NCBI RefSeq assembly: GCF_008728835.1
Contig: NZ_CP042582.1
Coordinates: forward strand, 4,452,217-4,516,216
DNA: 64,000 nucleotides
Reading direction: 5' to 3'
Origin: Hypericibacter adhaerens
GTDB taxonomy: Bacteria > Pseudomonadota > Alphaproteobacteria > Dongiales > Dongiaceae
Position numbers and translations under genes: made by a program
Shown here: one piece after another, positions 49,370 through 57,047 of the stretch
Layout: the number at the start of each line of letters is the position of its first letter
How positions within the stretch are numbered: position 1 is the first letter of the stretch
Notes under the pieces: generated by a model
Seen by the model: only the letters and a program-made list of their open reading frames with translations
Databases searched by the model: none
Told to the model about the DNA's origin: nothing

Positions 49370-50126
49370 CGCGGTCGCCCCGGCGGCATCGGCGCCTCTG
49401 GCGCTGCCCTGGCAGCCCGCCACCCTCGCCGCCATCGCCAAGCAGACGGCGCGCGTCTCGAGCTTCTTCCTGGCGCCCCAGCGGCCCTTCGCCTTCGAGG
49501 CCGGGCAGCATGTCGACTTGCGGCTGACGGCGCCCGACGGCTATCAGGCGGAGCGCAGCTATTCGATCGCCTCCGCGCCCGAAACGACCGGGCCGATCGA
49601 GCTCGCGATCGAGCGGCTCGATGACGGCGAGGTCTCGCCCTATTTCCACGATGTCGCGGCCGTCGGCGACGAGATTGAATTGCGCGGGCCGGTCGGCAGG
49701 CATTTCGCCTGGAACGTCCGCGATGGCGGGCCGCTCCTGCTGCTGGGCGGCGGCTCGGGCGTGGTGCCGCTGGTCTCGATGATCCGCCACCGCGCGGCGC
49801 AAGCGTCGCGCCCGCCGGCGCTGCTGCTCTATTCCGCCCGGCGCTGGGACGAGCTCGTCTTCCGCGACGAGCTCCTGGCGCTGCAGGGCCGGCGCGACGG
49901 CTTCGATCTCGCCCTCGCGCTCACGCGCGACCGCGTTCGGCGACCCGGCAACTATGCGCGCCGCGTCGACAAGGCGATGATGACCGAGCTTCTGGCCCGC
50001 CTGCCGCAACGCCCGGCTCAGGTCTTCGTCTGCGGCGGCAATCCGTTCGTTTCGGCGGCGGCCGATGCCGCCATCGCCGCCGGCATCGAGCCCCGGCTGA
50101 TCCGCACCGAACGCTATGGGCAATGA
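49362..50126 (+). CDS. Ferredoxin-NADP reductase-fold oxidoreductase
   Basis: A 254-residue protein of the FNR superfamily. The FAD domain has AERSYSIASAPE near residue 64 (RxYS motif) and the NAD domain has PLLLLGGGSGVVPLVSMIRH near 125, LLYSARRWDELVFRDEL near 150 and QVFVCGGNPFVSAAAD near 222. No [2Fe-2S] domain is attached. It would pass electrons between NAD(P)H and the sulfite-oxidase-like protein with which its start (GTG at 49362) overlaps, but the direction of electron flow cannot be told from sequence. Confidence 0.88.
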   Translation: MTDAVAPAASAPLALPWQPATLAAIAKQTARVSSFFLAPQRPFAFEAGQHVDLRLTAPDGYQAERSYSIASAPETTGPIELAIERLDDGEVSPYFHDVAAVGDEIELRGPVGRHFAWNVRDGGPLLLLGGGSGVVPLVSMIRHRAAQASRPPALLLYSARRWDELVFRDELLALQGRRDGFDLALALTRDRVRRPGNYARRVDKAMMTELLARLPQRPAQVFVCGGNPFVSAAADAAIAAGIEPRLIRTERYGQ

Positions 50127-50180
50127 AAGGCCGCCGCACAGCGTGCTTCCGACCGTCACATTTCCATCCCGGTGATTCCC

Positions 50181-51464
50181 ATGCGCAGCGCTTCGAGACC
50201 TGACATCTGGCTTGCCGCCGGCGTCCGCACGCCCTTCGCCAAGGTGGACGGACCGCTCGCGGGCTATGACGCGATCGGCCTCTCCGTTCCCGTTGTTCGC
50301 CACATGCGGGCGCAGCTCGGCGGCGCCGAGCCCGATTTCGCCGTCTGGGGCGCCGTCGTGCCCAACCTCACCTGGAGCAACCTCGCGCGCGAGGTGCTGA
50401 TGGAGGCGGGCCTGCCGCCGACCATCCCCGCCTTCTCCACCGTCATGGCCTGCGCCACCAGCATGATCGGCGCCTTCGAGGCGGCCGGCATGATCGACGG
50501 CGAGACCCGCAACCTGGCGCTGGTCGGCGGTGTGGACAGCCTCAGCAAGATCCAGATCGGCCTCGGCCAGCGCCTCTCCGACTGGCTGCGCCAGTTCCAG
50601 CAGGCGCGCTCGCTGGGCCAGAAGGTCTCGCACCTGGCCGAGCTCAAGCCCGGCGATGTGCGGCTCTATGTGCCGGGCATCGCCAACCGGACCACGGGCC
50701 TGAGCATGGGCGAGCATACCGAGATCACCGCCAAGGAATGGCAGATCGGGCGCGCCGACCAGGACGCCCATGCGCTGGAAAGCCACCAGCGCGCGGTCGC
50801 CGGCTGGGAGCACGGCTTCTTCGACGATCTCGTGATTCCCCTGGGCGAGGTCCGGCGCGACAGCATCCCGCGCCAGGACAGCTCGCTCGAGAAGCTGGCC
50901 CGGCTGCCGCCCGCCTTCGACCGCACCAGCGGCAAGGGCAGCCTCACCGCCGGCAACTCCTCGCCGCTGACCGACGGCGCCGCGGGCCTCTGGGTCGCCT
51001 CGGAAAAGGGCCTATCCAAGCTGCCGATCGGCACGCCCAGGGCGAAGCTCGTCGATTGGGAGATCACCTCGGTCGATTTCCGTATCGAGGGCCTGTTGAT
51101 GGCGCCGGCCTTCGCGATCCCGCGCCTGCTGGCGCGCCAGGGCCTCGCCTATGACGATATCCATCTCTGGGAGATCCACGAGGCTTTCGCCGCGCAGGTG
51201 CTGTTCCACATCAAGGCGCTCGAGAGCCCCGACTTCCTCAAGACCAAGGCCGGCGTCGAGACGAGCCTCGGCCGCTTCCCGCGCGAGCGCCTCAACCCCA
51301 ACGGCGGCAGCGTGGCCCTGGGCCATCCCTTCGGCGCCACCGGTGCGCGCATCCTGAGCCAGGCGGTGAAGGAGCTCGCCGCGCACAAGCCCGGCGAACG
51401 CGCCATCGTCAGCATCTGCACCGACGGCGGCCAGGGCGGCGTGGCGCTGCTGGAAGCGGCGTGA
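50181..51464 (+). CDS. Thiolase family protein (acetyl-CoA acetyltransferase, FadI-like)
   Basis: A 427-residue cytoplasmic thiolase. The acyl-accepting Cys is in STVMACATSMIGAFEAA near residue 91, the active-site His in EIHEAFAAQVLFHIKALE near 335 (HEAFAA rather than NEAFAA, as in FadI/trifunctional-type thiolases) and NPNGGSVALGHPFGATGARI near 373. The second Cys is in SICTDGGQGGVALLE. It condenses or cleaves beta-ketoacyl-CoA. An in-frame GTG at 50172 would add three residues. It lies 54 bases after the reductase gene on the same strand, but no hydratase/dehydrogenase partner is adjacent. Confidence 0.92.
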   Translation: MRSASRPDIWLAAGVRTPFAKVDGPLAGYDAIGLSVPVVRHMRAQLGGAEPDFAVWGAVVPNLTWSNLAREVLMEAGLPPTIPAFSTVMACATSMIGAFEAAGMIDGETRNLALVGGVDSLSKIQIGLGQRLSDWLRQFQQARSLGQKVSHLAELKPGDVRLYVPGIANRTTGLSMGEHTEITAKEWQIGRADQDAHALESHQRAVAGWEHGFFDDLVIPLGEVRRDSIPRQDSSLEKLARLPPAFDRTSGKGSLTAGNSSPLTDGAAGLWVASEKGLSKLPIGTPRAKLVDWEITSVDFRIEGLLMAPAFAIPRLLARQGLAYDDIHLWEIHEAFAAQVLFHIKALESPDFLKTKAGVETSLGRFPRERLNPNGGSVALGHPFGATGARILSQAVKELAAHKPGERAIVSICTDGGQGGVALLEAA

Positions 51465-51542
51465 TGAAATTGGACGGTGCGATGCTCGTCGCGCAATCGC
51501 GCGCGGCGTCGCGTGACCAACTGAGAAGCGTCTGGTGAAAAG

Positions 51543-51617
51543 TGGTGGGCGCGACAGGGATTGAACCTGTGACCCCTACCATGTCAAGGTAGTGCTCTCC
51601 CGCTGAGCTACGCGCCC
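51543..51617 (-). tRNA. tRNA-Val (anticodon GAC), CCA encoded
   Basis: Read on the minus strand, GGGCGCG pairs with CGCGCCC as acceptor. The D-arm is AGCTCAGCGGGAGAGC, and the anticodon stem CTACC/GGTAG holds loop TTGACAT with anticodon GAC. The T-arm CAGGTTCAATCCCTG has the usual TTC. The 3' CCA is encoded. All stems pair perfectly. Confidence 0.97.
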
Positions 51618-51784
51618 ATTCACTGTCCGGAGCCGTCCGGGCCGAAGGCTTTCGCCTGTCAGGTCCGACGGGATCTTGTTCCGACCCCGGCAAAGAGGCG
51701 TGGCATTACCATTGCCCGACCCCGCTTGGCAAGGCCCGGAAAGGTCTCAGGCTGCCAAGCCCGGAGACCGCAAGCCGCAGGGCC

Positions 51785-52144
51785 TCAGGCCGCCAGGATC
51801 GAATCGACCTCGGCCACCAGATCGCGCAGATGGAACGGCTTGGAGAGGACGCGGGGCGCGCCCGGCAGGCCGTCGCGCTGGCGCAGCGCCACCGCGGCGA
51901 AGCCGGTGATGAACAGCACCTTCAGCTCCGGGTCGCGCGCCGAAGCGCGGCGCGCCAGCTCGATGCCGTCGAGACCCGGCATGACCACGTCGGCCAGCAG
52001 GAGATCGAACACATTGCCGTCGAGCTTCGCCTCCGCCTCGCTGCCATCGGGCGCGGCCTCGACCCAATGACCGGCACGACGCAGCGCCTTGGCGAGGAAC
52101 TCACGCAAGGAATCGTCATCTTCGGCCAACAGAATACGCGCCAT
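51785..52144 (-). CDS. cpdR: CpdR-like single-domain response regulator
   Basis: A 119-residue receiver domain with no output domain. The acidic pocket is in ILLAEDDDSLREFLAKALRR, the phosphoacceptor Asp in LLLADVVMPGLDGIELARRA near residue 52, and the conserved LKVLFITGFAAVALRQ and VLSKPFHLRDLVAEVD (Thr and Lys switch residues). The FITGFAAVAL and SKPFHLRDL strings are diagnostic for CpdR. In Caulobacter, unphosphorylated CpdR delivers substrates to ClpXP at the cell pole; phosphorylation through CckA-ChpT blocks this. The ATG at 52144 starts MARILLAEDD. Confidence 0.95.
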   Translation of the reverse strand: MARILLAEDDDSLREFLAKALRRAGHWVEAAPDGSEAEAKLDGNVFDLLLADVVMPGLDGIELARRASARDPELKVLFITGFAAVALRQRDGLPGAPRVLSKPFHLRDLVAEVDSILAA

Positions 52145-52464
52145 CGGAACTCCAACCCTCCGTCAGCGGGGTTCTCAAGGATAGGAGCCAAGCCTGAAGC
52201 AATGGTTAGCATAACCCCGTTGCGTGAGGCCAACCCCTTGAGCTGTGCCCCTTTTCGGGCGATCGCGCGATTTTCGGACAATTGCGCGTCGTTGGCCAAG
52301 CGGCAAATTCCGCCCGGAATCGCGCTCCGCCGGGGCCCTTCGGCGGCGGCGGGCCGACCCCCGAGGATGTGGCGCGCCGGGGCGCGGGAACGATCCCCAG
52401 GCACCGCTCCCGGACCCCATGCAACCCATGGCAGACGACAGATTTTTCGACTACATCAAATTCC
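52145..52464. other. Divergent intergenic region upstream of cpdR
   Basis: This 320-bp region separates cpdR from the formylglutamate-amidohydrolase-like gene. It contains a perfect 13-bp palindrome GGTTAGCATAACC at 52204-52216, 60 bases upstream of cpdR. The remaining sequence shows no clear hairpin, promoter or further gene that I can support. Confidence 0.4.
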
Positions 52465-53385
52465 ATGAAATCGACACCCGCGAGCGCCAAGCCGGCCGCT
52501 CCCCTCTCCGCCGGCCGGCCGGCCGGGAGCGGTGCCGCCTTCGAGATTCTGGCACCGGCCGCGCAGACCGTGCCGCTGGTGTTCTCCTCGCCGCATAGCG
52601 GGCGCGACTACGCGCCCGAGCTCCTGGCCCAGTCGCGGCTCGATCCCCTGACGCTCCGCCGCTCCGAGGATTCCTACGTCGACGAGCTCTTCGCGGCGGC
52701 GCCGGAGCATGGCGCGCCGCTGCTGCGGGCCCTCTTCCCGCGCGTCTTCGTCGATCCCAACCGCGAGGCGCTCGAGCTCGACCCGGCGATGTTCTCGGAC
52801 GCGCTGCCGGCCGAGGCGAACGCCACCTCGCCGCGCGTCGCGGCCGGCCTCGGCTCCATCGCGCGGGTGGTGGCGTCGGGCGAGGAGATCTACGGGCGCA
52901 AGCTGACGCGCGCCGAAGCCGAAGCGCGGCTCGACCGCTATTGGCGGCCCTATCACACGGCCCTCCAGGAGCTCCTCGCCGGCACGCGCCGGCGCTTCGG
53001 CCATGTGCTGCTGATCGACTGCCATTCGATGCCCTCGGTGGGCGGACCGATGGAGCGCGATGCGGGCGACCGGCGGCTCGATTTCGTGCTGGGCGACTGC
53101 CATGGCCGCTCCTGCGCGCCGGCCCTCACCGACCGCGTCGAGGCGATCCTCAAGGCCGACGGATTCCGCGTCGAGCGCAACGCGCCCTATGCCGGGGGCT
53201 ATGTCACGCAGCATTACGGCCGGCCCGCCGAGGGGCTCCATACACTGCAGATCGAGGTCAACCGCGCGCTCTACATGGACGAGGCGACCTACGAACGCCG
53301 CCCCGGCTTCGCGGCGCTCCAGCGCGCGATCGGCCGGCTGATCGGCGAGCTGGCCCGGATCGAGCGGACGGCCTTCGCGGCATGA
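52465..53385 (+). CDS. N-formylglutamate amidohydrolase family protein
   Basis: A 306-residue enzyme of PF05013 (HutG/FGase type). LVFSSPHSGRDYAPELLAQS near residue 39 holds the zinc-binding His, RRSEDSYVDELFAAAPEHG follows, and LIDCHSMPSVGG near 176 provides the next ligand His, as in the M14-like hydrolase clan. GYVTQHYGRPAEGLHTLQIE near 236 ends with the catalytic Glu region. It would hydrolyse N-formyl-L-glutamate or a related acyl amino acid, as in histidine degradation, but no other hut genes are nearby. The ATG at 52465 gives the conserved start; no Shine-Dalgarno is visible. Confidence 0.85.
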   Translation: MKSTPASAKPAAPLSAGRPAGSGAAFEILAPAAQTVPLVFSSPHSGRDYAPELLAQSRLDPLTLRRSEDSYVDELFAAAPEHGAPLLRALFPRVFVDPNREALELDPAMFSDALPAEANATSPRVAAGLGSIARVVASGEEIYGRKLTRAEAEARLDRYWRPYHTALQELLAGTRRRFGHVLLIDCHSMPSVGGPMERDAGDRRLDFVLGDCHGRSCAPALTDRVEAILKADGFRVERNAPYAGGYVTQHYGRPAEGLHTLQIEVNRALYMDEATYERRPGFAALQRAIGRLIGELARIERTAFAA

Positions 53386-53409
53386 GCCCCCTTTCATGAG
53401 CGCCCCCCC

Positions 53410-53964
53410 TTGAGCGCCATTTCGACGTTTCCTTCGCCTTCCATCCTGGTGCGCGATGCGCGCGCCGACGACATGCCGGCGCTGCAGGCGATCTATGCCC
53501 ATCACGTGCTGAACAGCGTCGCCACCTTCGAGGAGGTGCCGCCGGACCTGGCCGAGATGAACCGGCGGCGCGAGGAGATCCAGGCCCGCGGGCTTCCCTA
53601 CGTGGCGGCGGAGCGCGACGGCGTGGTGCGGGGCTACGCCTATTGCAACAGCTTCCGGCCGCGCTCGGCCTACCGCTTCACGGTCGAGGATTCGGTCTAT
53701 GTGGCCCCCGACGCGACCGGCCAGGGGTTCGGGCGCTCGGCCCTGCGCGAGGTCATCCGCCGCGCCACGGCGCTCGGCATGCGCCAGATGGTGGCGGTGA
53801 TCGGCGATTCCGCCAACAGCGCCTCGATCGGCATGCATGAGAGCCTGGGCTTCCACCGCGAGGCGGTGCTGCATGCGGTGGGCTTCAAGCATGGCCGCTG
53901 GATCGACGGCGTGATCATGCAGCTGGCGCTGGGCGAAGGCGACAGCACCCCGCCGGCGCGCTGA
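53410..53964 (+). CDS. GNAT N-acetyltransferase, phosphinothricin/methionine sulfoximine type
   Basis: A 184-residue acetyltransferase. It matches the Bar/Pat/MnaT subgroup: VRDARADDMPALQAIYAHHV at the N-terminus, VATFEEVPPDLAEMNRRREE near 36, GYAYCNSFRPRSAYRFTVED near 75, the CoA pocket VAPDATGQGFGRSALREVI near 100 (Q/RxxGxG/A), and HESLGFHREAVLHAVGFKHG near 142. It N-acetylates glutamate-analogue amines such as methionine sulfone. The TTG at 53410 lies 24 bases after the amidohydrolase gene on the same strand, so they may be co-transcribed. Confidence 0.9.
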   Translation: MSAISTFPSPSILVRDARADDMPALQAIYAHHVLNSVATFEEVPPDLAEMNRRREEIQARGLPYVAAERDGVVRGYAYCNSFRPRSAYRFTVEDSVYVAPDATGQGFGRSALREVIRRATALGMRQMVAVIGDSANSASIGMHESLGFHREAVLHAVGFKHGRWIDGVIMQLALGEGDSTPPAR

Positions 53965-54008
53965 AGCCGGCCATCCGCCCCCTGGGGCCGGCCGGGTCCC
54001 GAAAAGCC

Positions 54009-54037
54009 AAAAAAAAGGGCCGTGCGTTGCACGGCCC
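54009..54037 (-). terminator. Rho-independent terminator of the sRNA candidate
   Basis: A nine-base-pair GC stem (GGGCCGTGC/GCACGGCCC) with a three-base loop is followed by eight T on the minus strand. It is the strongest intrinsic terminator in the window and points away from any annotated protein gene. Confidence 0.85.
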
Positions 54038-54116
54038 AAGTTCTGGGAGGAAACGCCCATGAGGCGTTCATGCAAGAAGAGGCGCTGTCAGGGGGACAGG
54101 ACAGCCTCATCTCGCA
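54009..54116 (-). ncRNA. Candidate trans-acting small RNA, AbcR/alpha-r15-like
   Basis: A minus-strand transcript of about 108 nt is predicted between the GNAT and transglycosylase genes. It ends in a strong intrinsic terminator (GGGCCGTGC at 54029-54037, GCACGGCCC at 54017-54025 on that strand, then eight U). Upstream is a first stem-loop GAGGC-TGTC...GACA-GC-GCCTC with a C-rich loop (TCCCCC), a second hairpin AACGCC-tcat-GGGCGTT, and a single-stranded TCCTCCCAGAA just before the terminator. The size, three-hairpin layout and exposed CUCCC anti-Shine-Dalgarno motifs are those of the AbcR/alpha-r15 Hfq-dependent sRNAs that repress ABC-transporter mRNAs. Ends are estimated. Confidence 0.65.
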
Positions 54117-54122
54117 ACGCAA

Positions 54123-54151
54123 CATATGGCCCCATGGCGCACCGAAATCAA
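54123..54151 (-). promoter_or_regulatory. Candidate promoter of the sRNA
   Basis: On the minus strand TTGATT (54146-54151) and CATATG (54123-54128) are spaced by exactly 17 bases, about 7 bases upstream of the estimated RNA start at 54116. The region just upstream (54157-54180) is the most AT-rich stretch nearby. Confidence 0.55.
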
Positions 54152-54388
54152 TGGGCGAATTGTGAAAATAATATGTTGATTTCCCAGGAGATGCGACGTT
54201 CGGACGCAGCGTGAGCAATAGTTGTGCGTCGCACAAGAAGAGCTTTCGGACGCTGGTCGGGCACCCAGTGAAACCACACCCGGGCGCTATCTTATTGACG
54301 GGCTGGCAACCCATTCCTGGCATAGCTCTTGCTCTCCCGACAGCGAGGCCCCTGACGGGCCTGTCGAAACCGACGACCGAGGAGAGCG

Positions 54389-55150
54389 ATGAGGACGCCC
54401 ACCGCCGACCGCCGGATCACCGCGCCCTGCGCCCTGGCCGCGAGCCTGATGCTCGCGCTGGCCCTCCTGGCGCGCCCGGCCGCCGCCAGCAACCAGGTTC
54501 CCGCCCCCGATACGGCGGCCGAAACCGCGCCCGACAGCCCCGCCGAGGCGGCCGAGATGCCGTCGGACGACTGGAAGCTCTGCTCGACCCAGATCAGCCG
54601 GGTCGAGGAACAGGAGCAGATCCCGAGCCTCCTGCTCCATGCCATCTCCAAGATCGAATCCGGCCGGACCTCGCCCGAGGGCACGGCAAGAATTGCCTGG
54701 CCCTGGACCGTCATGGCCGAGGGCAGGGGGCGTTATTTGCCGACCAAGGCCGCGGCCATCGCCGAGGTGAAGAAGCTGCGCAAGGCCGGGGTGAAGAGCA
54801 TCGATGTCGGCTGCATGCAGGTGAACCTCATGTATCACCCCGACGCCTTCGACAGTCTCGACGACGCCTTCGACCCGGCGCAGAACGTCGCCTACGCGGC
54901 CCAGTTCCTGAAGGCGCTCAAGGACGAGCTCCATTCCTGGATCAAGGCGGTCGGCAGCTACCATTCGCGCACGCCGGCCTATTTCTCGGTCTATCGCTCC
55001 AAGGTCTTCGCCGCCTGGCGCCAGGAGCAGAAGGACCAGCGCTCGGCCCTGCGCAACGATATCGCCGCCGCCCAGGAAGGTCGCATCGAGAACCTCGCCT
55101 TCCGCCACGCCGGTCCGGTCTCGGCGGTGATCGCGGCGTTCAACGAGTAG
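54389..55150 (+). CDS. Exported lytic transglycosylase (SLT domain)
   Basis: A 253-residue periplasmic enzyme. A signal peptide (LAASLMLALALLARPAAA) ends before a Pro/Glu-rich linker. The SLT domain starts near residue 72: IPSLLLHAISKIESGRT holds the catalytic Glu, DVGCMQVNLMYHPDAF near 146 is the G-x-M-Q motif, and AVGSYHSRTPAYFSVYRSK near 192 is the third block. It cleaves peptidoglycan glycosidic bonds, often to open the wall for a secretion or motility machine; no such genes are adjacent. ATG at 54389 follows GAGGAGAGCG. Confidence 0.9.
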   Translation: MRTPTADRRITAPCALAASLMLALALLARPAAASNQVPAPDTAAETAPDSPAEAAEMPSDDWKLCSTQISRVEEQEQIPSLLLHAISKIESGRTSPEGTARIAWPWTVMAEGRGRYLPTKAAAIAEVKKLRKAGVKSIDVGCMQVNLMYHPDAFDSLDDAFDPAQNVAYAAQFLKALKDELHSWIKAVGSYHSRTPAYFSVYRSKVFAAWRQEQKDQRSALRNDIAAAQEGRIENLAFRHAGPVSAVIAAFNE

Positions 55151-55193
55151 CGAAGGACGAGACCGACACGAAGGCCGAGAACTTCTTCTTTCT

Positions 55194-55326
55194 TATCTCC
55201 TCCCCCGTCTTCGGGGGAGGGCAGGGCGGGGGATGACTCGATCTCAGATCTGGTCGGGATGCGAAGGGGCCAATACCGAGCAGCCCCCTCCCCAACCCTC
55301 CCCCAAAAGTTGGGGGAGGGGATATG
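55194..55326. repeat. Dispersed inverted G-rich repeat, copy 6
   Basis: It is the inverted-orientation relative of copies 1 and 2. The arms are TCTCCTCCCCCGTCTTCGGG and CCCCAACCCTCCCCCAAAAG, and the centre has CGATCTCAGATCTGGTCGGG and GGGGCCAATACCGAGCAG, the reverse complement of the CTGCTCGGTATCGG block. It sits between the transglycosylase and aminotransferase genes. Confidence 0.8.
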
Positions 55327-55401
55327 TGAAAAAGAAAATCTGCAGCAACGCAGCCGCCGTCCCGTCTTGCGACCCTCGGCGCTTCGCCCTAGCGTCGCCT
55401 C

Positions 55402-56586
55402 ATGTCGATCGATCTCGCCAGGGCCCGCGCCGACACGCCGGCGACCGCGCGGCTGATCCATCTCAACAATGCCGGCGCCGGCCTGATGCCGACCCCGGTG
55501 CTCGAGACCGTGGTCAGGCATCTGCAGCTCGAGGCGGAGATCGGCGGCTACGAGGCAGCGGGCGTGACGGCGGCGCGCCACGAGCGGGTCTATGATTCGA
55601 TCGCGACGCTGCTCGGCTGCCATCGCGACGAGGTGGCGCTGGTCGAGAACGCGACCGTCGCCTGGCAGCTCGCCTTCCATTCGCTGAAGCTCGGGTCCGG
55701 CGACCGCATCCTCACCGCCGAGGCCGAGTACGCCAGCAACTATATCGGCTTCCTCCAGGCCTCCCGGTCGCGCGGGGTCGAGGTGGCGGTGGTGCCGAAC
55801 GATCCCGACGGCGCCTTCGACGTGGCGGCGCTGGAACGGATGATCGATCCGCGCGTCAAGCTCATCGCCGTCACCCATGTGCCGACCAATGGCGGGCTGG
55901 TCAATCCGGCGGCCGCCATCGGCAAGGTCGCGCGCGCCCACAAGATCCCGTTCCTGCTCGATGCCTGCCAGTCGGCGGGACAGCTGCCGCTCGATGTCGA
56001 TGCGGTCGGCTGCGACATGCTTTCCGCCACGGGCCGCAAATATCTGCGCGGGCCGCGCGGCACGGGCTTCCTCTATGTCCGTCGCTCGCTGCTGGAGGGG
56101 CTCGAGCCGCCCTTCATCGATCTCCAGGGCGCGCGCTGGGTGGCGCCCGACCGCTACGAGCTGAGACCCGATGCGCGCCGCTTCGAGAACTGGGAGAACT
56201 ATATCGCGGGCCAGCTCGGGCTGGGTGCCGCGGTCGACTATGCGCTGGGCTGGGGCCTGCATGCGATCGCGGCGCGCGTGGGCGCGCTCGCCGACATGCT
56301 GCGCACGCGCCTCGCCGCCATTCCCGGCATCGGCTTGCGCGATCTCGGGCGCCAGCGCTGCGGCATCGTGAGCTTCACCGTCGCCGGGCGCGAGCCGCGC
56401 GAGCTGGTGCCCCTGCTGCGCCAGCAGCACATCAACGTCTCGGCCTCGGGCCCCTCCTCGACCCTGCTCGACGCGCTGGCGCGCCGTCTCCCCGACCTGC
56501 TGCGCGCCTCGGTGCATTACTACAACAGCGAAACCGAGATCGACCGCTTCGTGCAGGCGATTGCCGCGATCGCGCGGGGGCGGTGA
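55402..56586 (+). CDS. Class V aminotransferase family PLP enzyme
   Basis: A 394-residue fold-type I PLP enzyme. HLNNAGAGLMPTPVLETV is the N-terminal substrate loop, ENATVAWQLAFHSLKLGSGD near 79 and AVTHVPTNGGLVNP near 157 follow, and LLDACQSAGQLPLDVDAVG near 190 carries the Asp that pairs with the pyridine nitrogen. The PLP-binding lysine is in SATGRKYLRGPRGTGFLYVR near 213. The GRKYLRGPRGTGFL string is shared with EgtE-like (hercynylcysteine sulfoxide lyase) and isopenicillin-N-epimerase-like members, so a lyase or desulfurase is as likely as an aminotransferase. No other egt genes are adjacent. Confidence 0.85.
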   Translation: MSIDLARARADTPATARLIHLNNAGAGLMPTPVLETVVRHLQLEAEIGGYEAAGVTAARHERVYDSIATLLGCHRDEVALVENATVAWQLAFHSLKLGSGDRILTAEAEYASNYIGFLQASRSRGVEVAVVPNDPDGAFDVAALERMIDPRVKLIAVTHVPTNGGLVNPAAAIGKVARAHKIPFLLDACQSAGQLPLDVDAVGCDMLSATGRKYLRGPRGTGFLYVRRSLLEGLEPPFIDLQGARWVAPDRYELRPDARRFENWENYIAGQLGLGAAVDYALGWGLHAIAARVGALADMLRTRLAAIPGIGLRDLGRQRCGIVSFTVAGREPRELVPLLRQQHINVSASGPSSTLLDALARRLPDLLRASVHYYNSETEIDRFVQAIAAIARGR

Positions 56587-56615
56587 CCGAAGGCTGGCGC
56601 TCCCGTCCCCTTCAC

Positions 56616-56996
56616 GTCATCCCCGCTTTCGAGCGTGTGAAGAAATCGAGCGGCACCACGCAAGGGTGTCGCAAACACTCAAGCCCCCTCCCCTTGCGGG
56701 AGGGGGTTGGGGGAGGGGTGCCACGAGTGCATTTGGGGGCATCCCTGCAATCAATCACCGCTTTGGAGGCAAGAAGGCCTGAACATGGCGCCAAACGAGC
56801 GGACACGAGCAGATCAGGCTCCGCTTTTTTGCCGGGATCTCGCACGGCATCACCCCTCCCCCAACCCCCTCCCGCAAGGGGAGGGGGCGAGAGAGTTCTT
56901 TGGCTTCGCCGATTTCTTCACACGCTCGAAAGCGGGGATCCATCCTTCCCCTGCACACCAAGCTTGACGTTGGATCCCCGCTTTCGCGGGGATGAC
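56616..56996. mobile_element. Non-autonomous composite element, copy B (inverted relative to copy A)
   Basis: Its reverse complement aligns end to end with 40944-41323 with scattered mismatches. The inner part, 56632-56926 (295 bp), is bounded by AGCGTGTGAAGAAATCG and CGATTTCTTCACACGCT, here a perfect inverted repeat. The flanks are CTTTCG and CGAAAG rather than a direct repeat. The two G-rich arms and the non-coding centre are kept. It fills the 461-bp gap between the aminotransferase and the lipoprotein gene. Confidence 0.8.
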
Positions 56997-57047
56997 GGCA
57001 GGAGCAATGAGCGAGGGCGTTGCTTTTCGGTCGGCGCTTCTTGCGCC

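Noticed and set aside
45566-49441. A 1291-codon minus-strand open frame opposite the efflux operon
   Set aside because: It is antisense to the EmrA/EmrB-type genes, which match their families fully; the shadow frame has no domain.
51724-51760. Hairpin GCTTGGCA/TGCCAAGC downstream of cpdR as a terminator
   Set aside because: The loop is 21 bases long and no T-run follows, so it is too weak to annotate.
52428-52598. A start codon and short plus-strand frame (MADDRFFDYIKFHEIDTRER) that runs into the amidohydrolase gene in another frame, suggesting a frameshift
   Set aside because: The amidohydrolase has its own complete N-terminal motif (VFSSPHSGRDY) in its own frame, so no missing part needs this frame.
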